A stretch of DNA of 34,685 nucleotides from an uncultured Clostridia bacterium (GTDB lineage Bacteria > Bacillota > Clostridia > UBA1381): contig CAKSPN010000002.1 in assembly GCA_934481375.1 (NCBI GenBank), positions 1-34,685 on the forward strand, in the 5' to 3' direction. Position numbers and translations under genes: made by a program. The notes below the pieces were generated by a model. It had not been told where the DNA came from. It did no database searches and saw only the letters and a program-made list of their open reading frames with translations. How positions within the stretch are numbered: the stretch's first letter is position 1; the number at the start of each line of letters is the position of its first letter. Positions 7,717 to 15,342 of the stretch are shown here, piece by piece.

Positions 7717-7745
7717 AAAACAGGCTGTTAAAGCCTGTTTTTTTG
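7717..7745 (+). terminator. Rho-independent terminator after the small membrane gene
   Basis: AAACAGGCT (7718-7726), 5-nt loop, AGCCTGTTT (7732-7740), then T to 7744. It closes the pgsA transcript. Confidence 0.85.
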
Positions 7746-7889
7746 TATACAAAAAGGACAGCCATCGGTAGATGGCTGCCCGTGATAGTAATGCGATGTC
7801 AAATCTTCAGTGCCGCCTTTAGGTGGTTAGGTGGTTAGCTGGTATTGCTCCTTATAGGGGCTGAGCAAACCACCAGTTCACTGGTGGTT
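7746..7889. mobile_element. Candidate IS200/IS605-derived mini-element (palindrome-ended, non-coding)
   Basis: About 140 bp with a subterminal hairpin at each side: CAGCCATC-ggta-GATGGCTG (7759-7778) and AACCACCAG-ttca-CTGGTGGTT (7868-7889, perfect 9-bp stem). Between them is a GGTGGTT tandem (from about 7821) that could also pair with the AACCACC arm. Non-coding units with an imperfect-palindrome hairpin at each end and no terminal inverted repeats are the expected form of IS200/IS605-type mini-elements. The right hairpin touches the brnQ stop codon. No transposase is present, so identification rests on structure only. Confidence 0.4.
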
Positions 7890-9222
7890 ATGATTTCTTT
7901 ACCGCTTTTACAATAAGACCGATCACAAGCCCGACAACAGCAGGAACAATCCAGCCGAGTCCCAGCGATGCAAAGGGCAGAACTTTAAGCGAAAGATTAA
8001 TCACTCCCTCTGCCCCGATAGCCGATATTACGCTTTCGGGCAGTGCGCCGAGAAAATCGAACGCTGCGGCAAACAGGGTAAATCCCGTAACAAAGCCGTA
8101 GACGTATTTGCTGTTTGAAAAATACTTGCCGAAAATTCCGAGCAGTATAAGCGTTATTGCCGGCGGATAAAGGAACATCAATACCGGCACGGCATAGGTT
8201 ATAATTGCGTTAAGACCCAGATTTGCGATAAGGAACGAAACAATGCTGAATATAACCGCCCATGTTTTGTATCCGAAAAGCTTAGGAAACAGCTTTACAA
8301 AGGTTTCGGAACAGCTTGTTACAAGTCCCACAGCCGTTTTAAGGCAAGCAAATGTTACTATTGCGGCAAGAATGGGCGCACCCGCACGTCCGAAATAGCG
8401 GTTTGCCACAAACGCAAACACATCGCCGCCGTTCTGCGCTCCCTCACAGGCGTTTACGGAGCCTACATATGCAACCGCAAAATAAATCACGGACATAATA
8501 ATACAGCTGAACGCACCCGCCTTGACGGTGTTTCTTGCAACGTCCGCCGGTTCGGTTATGCCCAAATCACGGATAACGGTGACAACAACAATACCGAACG
8601 CAAGGCTTGCCAAAGCGTCCATTGTGTTGTATCCCTCCAAAAAGCCTGTCATAAACGGCATACTTACATAGTTCCCCACAGGCGCCGACGCAGGACTTCC
8701 TTTGGGAAAGATAAGTGCGGTTAAAATAAGCGCACCGAGAAAAACCAAAAATATAGGGTTAAGTATCTTACCGACATATGTAAGAATTTTTCCCGGGAAA
8801 AGCGAAAAGCCGAGCACAGCGGCGAAAAATGCGGTTGAAAACAAGACAAGAGCAAGTGTAGGGTCTGCATTTCCCAAAAGCGGCGCCGCACCGACGGTGA
8901 ACGGAACGGTTGCACATCTGGGAATTGCGAAAAACGGTCCGATTGTGAGATAAAGGGCGCAGGTGAAAAATATGCTGTAGCCTTTGCCGACTTTCCCCGA
9001 AAGTTCAATAAGACCGTCGCTTCGGCTTATACCGATTGCTGTAACGCCCAAAAGTGGCAAGCCGACGCCGGTAATTAAAAATCCGATTGCCGACGTTAAA
9101 AGCTTTGTGCCGGCAAGCTGACCCATATAAATCGGAAATATCAGATTTCCTGCCCCGAAAAACAGTCCGAATAACATACTTGCAATATATACAAGCTCTT
9201 TTCTGCTAAGATTTTTTTTCAA
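7888..9222 (-). CDS. brnQ: Branched-chain amino acid:cation symporter, BrnQ/LIVCS family
   Basis: A 444-residue integral membrane transporter, with about 12 hydrophobic segments, that imports leucine, isoleucine and valine with Na+ or H+. The N-terminal signature FGLFFGAGNLIFPIYMGQ and the NTMDALASLAFGIVVV region are typical. Start: TTG at 9222, because the run of six G that serves as ribosome site lies 8 nt before it; the ATG at 9252 would place this ribosome site inside the gene. The promoter at 9263-9291 fits the TTG start. The final codons run into the palindrome of the neighbouring mini-element, which could serve as an mRNA 3' hairpin. Transcribed alone. Confidence 0.92.
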   Translation of the reverse strand: MKKNLSRKELVYIASMLFGLFFGAGNLIFPIYMGQLAGTKLLTSAIGFLITGVGLPLLGVTAIGISRSDGLIELSGKVGKGYSIFFTCALYLTIGPFFAIPRCATVPFTVGAAPLLGNADPTLALVLFSTAFFAAVLGFSLFPGKILTYVGKILNPIFLVFLGALILTALIFPKGSPASAPVGNYVSMPFMTGFLEGYNTMDALASLAFGIVVVTVIRDLGITEPADVARNTVKAGAFSCIIMSVIYFAVAYVGSVNACEGAQNGGDVFAFVANRYFGRAGAPILAAIVTFACLKTAVGLVTSCSETFVKLFPKLFGYKTWAVIFSIVSFLIANLGLNAIITYAVPVLMFLYPPAITLILLGIFGKYFSNSKYVYGFVTGFTLFAAAFDFLGALPESVISAIGAEGVINLSLKVLPFASLGLGWIVPAVVGLVIGLIVKAVKKS

Positions 9223-9262
9223 AATATTATCCCCCCTGATAATTATTTTCAATTATAATATA

Positions 9263-9291
9263 AGTATATAGCATATGAGGCAATATGTCAA
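9263..9291 (-). promoter_or_regulatory. Sigma-A promoter of brnQ
   Basis: Minus strand TTGACA (9286-9291), 17 bp, TATACT (9263-9268). Predicted start near 9256, leader about 34 nt to the TTG start. Confidence 0.8.
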
Positions 9292-9384
9292 ACAAATTTA
9301 TAAAAACACTGCTTTTTTTGCTAGATTGTACTTAAAACTTGAAGAAGATTGTAAAAAAACACGGAAAGTAAAACTTTTTATTTT

Positions 9385-9413
9385 CGGGTTGATGAAGGCA
9401 TCGCCCCCTACCG
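9385..9413. repeat. Dispersed repeat unit (GATGAGGGCATC type)
   Basis: The segment reads GGTTGATGAAGGCATCGCCC followed by CCTACCG, closely similar to the units at 6627-6648 and (inverted) 6748-6771. It lies in the 305-bp gap between brnQ and padR, which otherwise contains only the two outward promoters. Confidence 0.65.
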
Positions 9414-9474
9414 ATACGTTTGCGATAATTACGACCGCTGTAACACACACTGCACAGGATTTTTAAAAAAACTA

Positions 9475-9503
9475 TTGACAAACCAAATACTTCGTGATAT
9501 GAT
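9475..9503 (+). promoter_or_regulatory. Sigma-A promoter of the padR operon
   Basis: TTGACA (9475-9480), 17 bp, TATGAT (9498-9503), followed by AAAGGAGG and the ATG at 9528. PadR-type regulators usually repress their own promoter; I do not see a clear palindromic operator beyond the core boxes. Confidence 0.8.
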
Positions 9504-9527
9504 GTATTACGCAAAAGGAGGTATACT

Positions 9528-9848
9528 ATGGATATTCAATTAAAACGAGGGCTCTTGGATATTTGCGTTTTAGCGGCTATTAAGAGCGAGGATTCATACG
9601 GCTACAAGATTATAAAAGATATGAAGCCGTATATTGAACTTTCCGAATCGACGCTGTATACCATTCTGAAACGCTTGGAAACAGCGAATATGCTGACTGT
9701 CCGCACCGTGGAACACGGCGGCAGGCTCCGAAAATATTACCATATTACCGGAGACGGACTGAAGCGCATCGAGGAATTCAAGGTCGAGTGGAAAGAAATT
9801 TTAGCGATTTATCAATTCGTAACAAAGGGGGAGGATAATAATGAATAA
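9528..9848 (+). CDS. PadR family transcriptional regulator
   Basis: A 106-residue winged-helix protein. The PadR hallmarks are present: a start of the form QLKRGLLDICVLAAIKSEDS, then SYGYKIIKDM, the recognition-helix and wing text SESTLYTILKRLETANMLTV, and YYHITGDGLKRIEEF. It belongs to the short PadR class that dimerises through a C-terminal helix. Its end overlaps the next gene by 8 nt. In Firmicutes this three-gene order (PadR, DUF1700, DUF4097) is recurrent, and the regulator is presumed to control the two membrane or envelope proteins. The inducing signal is unknown. Confidence 0.92.
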   Translation: MDIQLKRGLLDICVLAAIKSEDSYGYKIIKDMKPYIELSESTLYTILKRLETANMLTVRTVEHGGRLRKYYHITGDGLKRIEEFKVEWKEILAIYQFVTKGEDNNE

Positions 9849-10440
9849 ACAAGAGTTTCTTGCACAGCTGCGCCAAGGACTGGCGGGATTGCCGAAAGAT
9901 GAAAAAGAGGAACGGCTGACATTCTACGGCGAAATGCTTGAGGACAGAATGGAAGAAGGTCTTTCGGAGGAGGAAGCGGTTTCTGCGGCAGGTTCTGTTG
10001 ATGAAATCGTCACACAGGCAATATCGGATATTTCTCTTGCAAAAATTGCCAAAGAAAGATTTGGTCTTAATCGTCATCTCAAAGCGTGGGAGATTGCACT
10101 TTTGGCTATCGGCTCTCCGATATGGCTTTCGCTGGGGATTGCCGTTGCCGCTGTGATTTTTGCACTTTACGTTTCGCTGTGGGCAATAATCGTTTCATTG
10201 TGGGCGGTTTTCGGCTCGCTTGCGGCTTGTGTCATTGTCAGCGTAGCGGAGTGTATAATTTTTGTCATGCACAACAGCGTTGCGCCGGGACTTGCGATAC
10301 TTTCCGCAGGAATTGTCTGCGCAGGACTTTCTGTCTTTATGTTCTGCGGCTGCAAATCGGCAACAAAAGGTACATTTATACTCACAAAGAAAATTGCAAT
10401 ACGGATTAAGAATTGCTTTATCAAAAAGGAGGAAGTGTGA
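9841..10440 (+). CDS. DUF1700 / HAAS-domain membrane protein
   Basis: A 199-residue protein. Residues 1-65 form the helical HAAS-type domain (MNKQEFLAQLRQGLAGLPKD, then ERLTFYGEMLEDRMEEGLSE and AVSAAGSVDEIV). Three to four hydrophobic segments follow between about 85 and 175, and then a basic tail. DUF1700 proteins accompany PadR regulators and DUF4097 proteins, and their biochemical role is unknown to me. The start overlaps padR and the stop overlaps the next start (TGATG), which indicates coupled translation. Confidence 0.88.
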   Translation: MNKQEFLAQLRQGLAGLPKDEKEERLTFYGEMLEDRMEEGLSEEEAVSAAGSVDEIVTQAISDISLAKIAKERFGLNRHLKAWEIALLAIGSPIWLSLGIAVAAVIFALYVSLWAIIVSLWAVFGSLAACVIVSVAECIIFVMHNSVAPGLAILSAGIVCAGLSVFMFCGCKSATKGTFILTKKIAIRIKNCFIKKEEV

Positions 10441-11222
10441 TGAGAAAAATAACAAAAGTATGGCTTATTACAGCAGGTTCTCTTGTGCTGATAGGGTTAA
10501 TTCTTTTTGCGGTCGCTATGTCGGCGCTTAAATGGGATTTTACAAAACTTTCAGCATCTGAATACGAAACGAATATTACCGAAATCAACGAAACATTCAA
10601 TAATATATCCGTATTAACCGAAACAGCAGATGTTGTGTTTGCTTTGTCCGATGATGAAATATGCAAAGTTGAGTGTTATGAAGATGAAAAATCAAAGCAT
10701 ACGGTCAGCGTTGAAAACGACACTCTGATTGTTAAAATCAACAATCAGAAATCGTGGTATGACTATATCGGATTTTCCCCCAATCTGCAAAAAATAACGG
10801 TTTATCTTCCGAAAGACTATTCGTTCGGGAATGTTGATATTTCTTTAAGTACGGGAGATGTCAATATGCAGAATACTTCCGTTGGAACGCTTAATCTTTC
10901 CGTTACCACGGGCGATGCGTATCTGACAGATATTGTATGCGAAAATCTTATATCGAGCGGAAGCTCGGGAGATATTACTTTAAATAATGTGCTTTCGGCA
11001 GGGAAAATTTCTGTTGAGAGAAGCACGGGCGATGTGAAATTCAACGACAGCGACGCCGCTAAAATATATGTAAAAACAAACACGGGAGACGTTACCGGCA
11101 ATCTGCTTTCAAGCAAGGTATTTGTTACTGACACAAACATCGGCAGTGTTGATGTTCCCAAAACCGATGACGGGGGCAAATGCGAAATTATAACAAGCAC
11201 GGGCGATATTAAAATTGATTAA
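10440..11222 (+). CDS. DUF4097 (beta-helix, adhesin-like) membrane-anchored protein
   Basis: A 260-residue protein with one N-terminal membrane segment (about 7-28) and then an extracytoplasmic domain. From about residue 135 it consists of imperfect repeats of about 20-25 residues with the recurring motif STGDV/TTGDA/SSGDI, as expected for a right-handed beta-helix of the DUF4097 (putative adhesin) family. The start at 10440 has AAAGGAGG upstream and overlaps the previous stop. It is the last gene of the PadR operon and is followed by a strong terminator. Likely envelope-related; ligand unknown. Confidence 0.85.
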   Translation: MRKITKVWLITAGSLVLIGLILFAVAMSALKWDFTKLSASEYETNITEINETFNNISVLTETADVVFALSDDEICKVECYEDEKSKHTVSVENDTLIVKINNQKSWYDYIGFSPNLQKITVYLPKDYSFGNVDISLSTGDVNMQNTSVGTLNLSVTTGDAYLTDIVCENLISSGSSGDITLNNVLSAGKISVERSTGDVKFNDSDAAKIYVKTNTGDVTGNLLSSKVFVTDTNIGSVDVPKTDDGGKCEIITSTGDIKID

Positions 11223-11225
11223 ACA

Positions 11226-11259
11226 AAAAATCGGTACAGCGAGAGCTGTACCGATTTTT
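11226..11259. terminator. Bidirectional terminator between the PadR operon and upp
   Basis: A perfect 15-bp stem AAAAATCGGTACAGC / GCTGTACCGATTTTT with loop GAGA, giving an A-run on one side and a T-run on the other for both strands. It serves the converging operons. Confidence 0.92.
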
Positions 11260-11264
11260 GCGTT

Positions 11265-11891
11265 TTACAGTGTGCCGAATAATCTGTCGCCGGCATCGCC
11301 CAGACCGGGAACGATGTAGCAGTTTTCGTTCAGCTTTTCATCAAGTGCGCCGATATAAATATCAACGTCCGGATGCGCTTTCTGAACAGCCTCAACACCC
11401 TCGGGAGCACCGATTATGTTCATAAGCTTAATTCTCTTAGCGCCTCTCTTTTTGATAAAATCAATCGCCGCAACTGCGCTTCCGCCCGTAGCGAGCATCG
11501 GGTCAAGCACGAGTACCTGACGCTGTTCGATGTCGGTCGGCAGCTTGCAGTAATATTCAACAGGCTCATGAGTCTGCGGATCACGGTAAAGTCCCACATG
11601 ACCCACCTTTGCAGCCGGAATAAGGCTCATAAGAGCGTCAACCATTCCGAGTCCCGCACGCAAAATCGGAACAAGCGCAACCTGCTTGCTTATTGTTTTG
11701 CCTGTGGTTTCCGTTATCGGAGTCTTAACCTTTACATCGTCAAGGTCAAGGTCCTTTGTGGCTTCGTATCCCATCAAAAGGGCAATTTCGTTTGCCAGTT
11801 CACGGAAATCCTTTGTTGTTGTCGTCTCGCTTCTGAGCATTGTAATCTTATGCTGAATAAGCGGGTGATCCATTACGTATACTTTTGACAT
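11265..11891 (-). CDS. upp: Uracil phosphoribosyltransferase
   Basis: Converts uracil and PRPP to UMP in pyrimidine salvage. The 208 residues begin MSKVYVMDHPLIQHKITMLR and include PILRAGLGMVDALM and the PRPP-binding motif VLDPMLATGGSA, then the uracil-binding C-terminus YIVPGLGDAGDRLFGT. The length equals that of typical Upp proteins with the start at 11891, where GGAGG lies 5 nt before ATG; a longer upstream frame to 11933 has no such support. It is the second gene of a uraA-upp operon. A small hairpin (TGCCGC/GCGGCA, 11906-11920) lies in the 38-nt gap and may set relative expression. Confidence 0.96.
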   Translation of the reverse strand: MSKVYVMDHPLIQHKITMLRSETTTTKDFRELANEIALLMGYEATKDLDLDDVKVKTPITETTGKTISKQVALVPILRAGLGMVDALMSLIPAAKVGHVGLYRDPQTHEPVEYYCKLPTDIEQRQVLVLDPMLATGGSAVAAIDFIKKRGAKRIKLMNIIGAPEGVEAVQKAHPDVDIYIGALDEKLNENCYIVPGLGDAGDRLFGTL

Positions 11892-11929
11892 TTTGTCCTC
11901 CATTCTGCCGCAAAGCGGCAATGCGTCAA

Positions 11930-13249
11930 TCAAACCTTGAAACTAACACCTGTGTTTACGCCTTTATCCTCGTCCTCTTTGAAAACGTAATCCTTGCCGG
12001 GAAGTACAGCGTTTAACACTATACCGACGATTGCCGCAACCGCAAGACCCGAAAGGCTGATTGTTACCTTTGAGATGTGGAATACAACGGCTTCCGCCTC
12101 GCCTGTTCCGAACTTAACGCCTATTGCAAGAACAAGAATAAGTGCGGCAATGATAATGTTTCTCGATTTTGAGAAGTCAACCTGATTTTCAACCACGTTT
12201 CTTACGCCGACAGCCGAAATCATACCGTAAAGTACAAGCGATATACCGCCCATTGTAGCGGCAGGCATTGCGCTTACTATTGCGGCAAACTTAGGCGAGA
12301 ATGAAAGCAGGATTGCAAAGAATGCAGCCAGTCTTATAACTCTCGGATCGTAAACCTTTGTAAGAGCGAGAACGCCTGTGTTTTCGCCGTATGTAGTGTT
12401 TGCCGGAGCGCCGAACAGAGCCGCAAGAGCGGTTGCAAGACCGTCGCCCAAAAGCGTTCTGTGAAGTCCGGGGCTTGCGATAAAGTTCTTGCCTACGGTC
12501 GAGCTTACTGCCGAAACGTCGCCGATATGCTCTATTATCGTTGCGAGAGCGATAGGCATAATCGTTATGATAGAAGTGATAAGCACTGAAGTGTTACAAT
12601 TCTCAAACAGCGAGAAAGTTGTTTCGCTGAGTGTTTTTATGGGGAGACCTATCCAAGCGGCTTCTTTTACTGCGGTAAAATCAACCTGTCCCATGCATAC
12701 AGCCACAAGATACGACGCAATAACACCGAGAAGTATCGGAATGATTTTTATCATACCTTTTCCCCAAATGTTACATATAATAACGACTGCGATTGCAACC
12801 AATGCGATAATCCAGTTAGCCGAACAGCTTGAAATAGCCGTGCTTGAAAGAGTTAAACCGATTGAAATAATAATAGGACCCGTAACTACCGGCGGGAAGA
12901 ACTTCATAACACGTCCTGCGCCGAAAATCTTGAATAAAATTGCTATTACAACGTAAATCATGCCGGCGCATGCAACGCCGACTCCGGCATATGCCGAGAA
13001 ATTTTCTATTCCTGCGCTCTTACACAAATCTGCGATTGCAAAATATCCGCCCAAGAAAGCGAATGACGAACCCAGAAAAATAGGGACCTTACGCCCCGTT
13101 AACAAATGGAACAATAACGTTCCCACTCCTGCAAAAAGCAATGTTGACGATACGCTCAAGCCTGTGAGAACAGGAACAAGCACCGTTGCGCCGAACATTG
13201 CAAATAAATGCTGGAAGCCTAATATGAAATCCTTGCCTTTTAGTTTCAT
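11930..13249 (-). CDS. uraA: Uracil permease, NCS2 (uracil-xanthine permease) family
   Basis: A 439-residue membrane transporter of the nucleobase-ascorbate NCS2 family that imports uracil with H+. The N-terminus LGFQHLFAMFGATVLVPVLTG, the conserved segment EHIGDVSAVSSTVGKNF and the motif NTTYGENTGVLALTKVYDPR are those of UraA/PyrP, with about 12-14 membrane segments. The downstream upp gene makes uracil the most likely substrate. The ribosome site GGGGG lies 9 nt before ATG. The promoter is at 13284-13312. I see no PyrR-type leader; the 5' leader is only about 28 nt. Confidence 0.93.
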   Translation of the reverse strand: MKLKGKDFILGFQHLFAMFGATVLVPVLTGLSVSSTLLFAGVGTLLFHLLTGRKVPIFLGSSFAFLGGYFAIADLCKSAGIENFSAYAGVGVACAGMIYVVIAILFKIFGAGRVMKFFPPVVTGPIIISIGLTLSSTAISSCSANWIIALVAIAVVIICNIWGKGMIKIIPILLGVIASYLVAVCMGQVDFTAVKEAAWIGLPIKTLSETTFSLFENCNTSVLITSIITIMPIALATIIEHIGDVSAVSSTVGKNFIASPGLHRTLLGDGLATALAALFGAPANTTYGENTGVLALTKVYDPRVIRLAAFFAILLSFSPKFAAIVSAMPAATMGGISLVLYGMISAVGVRNVVENQVDFSKSRNIIIAALILVLAIGVKFGTGEAEAVVFHISKVTISLSGLAVAAIVGIVLNAVLPGKDYVFKEDEDKGVNTGVSFKV

Positions 13250-13283
13250 TAGTACATTCCCCCTAAATTTTTTTATCCTTTTT

Positions 13284-13312
13284 ATTATACACTAATCGAC
13301 ACGTTTTCGCAA
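13284..13312 (-). promoter_or_regulatory. Sigma-A promoter of uraA-upp
   Basis: Minus strand TTGCGA (13307-13312), 17 bp, TATAAT (13284-13289). The short leader argues against attenuation control. Confidence 0.75.
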
Positions 13313-13377
13313 TACCTTTTTTCAAATAATTTCTTTTTATTTATTATTTACATATTTTCATTGTTTTTTGATTAAAT

Positions 13378-13406
13378 TTGACTGATTTTTTATTTTGTGA
13401 TAAAAT
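13378..13406 (+). promoter_or_regulatory. Sigma-A promoter of the HAD phosphatase gene
   Basis: TTGACT (13378-13383), 17 bp, TAAAAT (13401-13406). The dispersed repeat at 13417-13444 lies between this promoter and the gene and would be transcribed into the 5' leader as a hairpin. Confidence 0.65.
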
Positions 13407-13416
13407 TACAATGAAA

Positions 13417-13444
13417 CCGTAGGGCAGGGCTTGCTCCTGCCGAA
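13417..13444 (+). repeat. Dispersed palindromic repeat (GGCAGG...CCTGCC type)
   Basis: A third copy of the unit seen at 6660-6704 and 6784-6828, with the same GTAGGGCAGGG...TTGCTCCTGCCGAA text and one G fewer in the loop arm. Confidence 0.75.
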
Positions 13445-13473
13445 TTTGAAACATAAGACAGGAAGGGAAAGAA

Positions 13474-14118
13474 ATGATAAAAGGAATAATTTTTGATTTT
13501 GACTACACGCTCGGCAATTCCGAAAAAGGGATAATCGAGTGTATGCAGTACGCACTCGCAAAGCTCGGCTATGCGGCGGCGGACGAGGAAAGCATATGCC
13601 GCACGATAGGAATTTCGCTGCCGAAAACATATACGATACTTACGGGCGATACGGACGGAAAAAAAGCACTGCTGTTCCGTGACTGTTTCGTGCATAAGGC
13701 GGACGAGGTAATGGTAGAAAACACGGTAATGTTCCCCGAAGCGGTGCGGCTTCTTGCCGAAATTAAAGAGAAGGGCATCAAAACGGGAATAGTTACGACA
13801 AAGTACAGTTTCCGCATACGTGATATACTGAAAAACAACGATATGAGCGGTGCGGTCGATTTTATTGTCGGCGGAGATGATGTGAGCGAACCTAAGCCGT
13901 CTCCGGAGGGGCTTTTGAAAACGATAGAATATATGGGACTTAAAAAGGACGAAGTCCTTTATGTGGGCGACAGCCTTGTGGACGCCGAAACGGCGCAGAG
14001 GGCAGGCGTAAGCTTTGTCGCCGTAACGACGGGCACAACGGCGCGTGAGCAGTTTGCGGATTATCCGCATATTGCAATTACAGACAGCCTGACGGAGCTG
14101 AACATAGAGGAAATGTAA
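13474..14118 (+). CDS. HAD-superfamily phosphatase (phosphoglycolate phosphatase-like)
   Basis: A 214-residue protein with all HAD motifs. Motif I is FDFDYTLGNS (nucleophile D8, acid D10), motif II is the Thr-Thr of GIVTTK, motif III is the lysine of EPKPSPEG, and motif IV is VGDSLVDAE. The helical cap between motifs I and II places it in the Gph/PgmB-like subgroup, hydrolysing a phosphate from a small sugar phosphate or phosphoglycolate. Substrate cannot be set from sequence. The ribosome site GGAAGGG precedes the ATG. It stands as a single gene with its own promoter and terminator. Confidence 0.85.
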   Translation: MIKGIIFDFDYTLGNSEKGIIECMQYALAKLGYAAADEESICRTIGISLPKTYTILTGDTDGKKALLFRDCFVHKADEVMVENTVMFPEAVRLLAEIKEKGIKTGIVTTKYSFRIRDILKNNDMSGAVDFIVGGDDVSEPKPSPEGLLKTIEYMGLKKDEVLYVGDSLVDAETAQRAGVSFVAVTTGTTAREQFADYPHIAITDSLTELNIEEM

Positions 14119-14122
14119 TGCA

Positions 14123-14160
14123 AAAAGAGGTGAAATGCTTCAAAGCATTTCACCTCTTTT
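14123..14160. terminator. Bidirectional terminator between the HAD gene and ychF
   Basis: A 16-bp stem AAAAGAGGTGAAATGC / GCATTTCACCTCTTTT with a 6-nt loop. Confidence 0.9.
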
Positions 14161-14168
14161 ATTAAATT

Positions 14169-15263
14169 TTATACATTAAATCTGAACAGCACAATGTCGC
14201 CGTCTTTCATAACGTAGTCCTTGCCCTCGCTGCGGACAAGTCCCTTTTCCTTTGCGGCAGCCATCGAACCGCAATCCATAAGGTCGTTATAATGCACAAC
14301 CTCGGCACGTATAAATCCTCTTTCAAAATCCGAATGGATTTTTCCTGCCGCCTGCGGCGCTTTCGTACCTTTTTTAATCGTCCAGGCTCTTACTTCAGGT
14401 TCGCCTGCCGTGAGGTAGCTTATAAGTCCCAAAAGCGAATAGCTCGCTTTTATAAGTCTGTCAAGTCCCGATTCCGTCATTCCCAGCTCGTCGAGGAACA
14501 TCTGCTTTTCCTCGCCCTCAAGCTGTGAAATTTCCTCCTCTATCTTTGCCGATACGGGCATAACCTCCGAATGTTCGGCGGCGGCAAATTCCTTAACGGT
14601 ATTTACAAATTTATTGTTTTCTATACCCTTTGCAAAATCGTCCTCCGCAACGTTTGCGGCATATATAACGGGCTTTGTGGATATGAGGAACAAATCCTTA
14701 ACGATTGCTTCCTCCTCCTCGGTATATTCGAGCGAACGTGCAGGCTTGCCGTCCTCGAGTGCGGCTTTGATACGCTCCAAAAGCTCAAGCTCCTTTGCAA
14801 GCGACTTGTCGCCTTTCATTGCCTTTTTTGTTCTGTCAATTCTTCTTTCAAGCATTTCAAGATCCGAGAAAATCAACTCGAGATTAATCGTTTCTATATC
14901 ACGCACAGGGTCTATCGTTCCGCTTACGTGCGTTATGTTCGAGTCCTCAAAACAGCGTACAACGTGTACGATAGCGTCACATTCACGAATGTTTGCCAAA
15001 AACTTGTTTCCGAGTCCCTCGCCCTTTGACGCACCCTTTACAAGTCCCGCAATGTCCACAAATTCGATAAATGCGTGAGTAACCTTTTTCGGGTTGTACA
15101 TTTCCGAAAGCTTGTCCAATCTCTCGTCGGGAACGTCAACTATACCCACGTTCGGCTCAATCGTACAGAACGGATAGTTTGCCGATTCCGCCCCTGCCTG
15201 TGTTATTGCGTTAAAAAGTGTGGATTTTCCGACGTTCGGAAGTCCTACTATACCTAATTTCAT
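14169..15263 (-). CDS. ychF: Ribosome-binding ATPase YchF (Obg/OLA1 family)
   Basis: A translation-associated ATPase of 364 residues. Walker A is GLPNVGKST (7-15) and the switch/G3 region is DIAGLVKGASKGEGLGNKFL. The G4 position reads NVAE instead of NKxD, which is why this family prefers ATP to GTP. The C-terminal TGS domain ends GKDYVMKDGDIVLFRFNV. Start: ATG at 15263 with AAGGAG upstream. Single gene with promoter at 15305-15333. Confidence 0.97.
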   Translation of the reverse strand: MKLGIVGLPNVGKSTLFNAITQAGAESANYPFCTIEPNVGIVDVPDERLDKLSEMYNPKKVTHAFIEFVDIAGLVKGASKGEGLGNKFLANIRECDAIVHVVRCFEDSNITHVSGTIDPVRDIETINLELIFSDLEMLERRIDRTKKAMKGDKSLAKELELLERIKAALEDGKPARSLEYTEEEEAIVKDLFLISTKPVIYAANVAEDDFAKGIENNKFVNTVKEFAAAEHSEVMPVSAKIEEEISQLEGEEKQMFLDELGMTESGLDRLIKASYSLLGLISYLTAGEPEVRAWTIKKGTKAPQAAGKIHSDFERGFIRAEVVHYNDLMDCGSMAAAKEKGLVRSEGKDYVMKDGDIVLFRFNV

Positions 15264-15304
15264 TAATATTGCATCTCCTTGACTTTTTTCATTAAAACAA
15301 GTAT

Positions 15305-15333
15305 ATTATACCATACCGAATACAAATTATCAA
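15305..15333 (-). promoter_or_regulatory. Sigma-A promoter of ychF
   Basis: Minus strand TTGATA (15328-15333), 17 bp, TATAAT (15305-15310). Confidence 0.75.
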
Positions 15334-15342
15334 GCACTACGC

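Noticed and set aside
9275..9466. 63-codon frame between brnQ and padR
   Set aside because: It overlaps the brnQ promoter and a dispersed repeat, and has no ribosome site.
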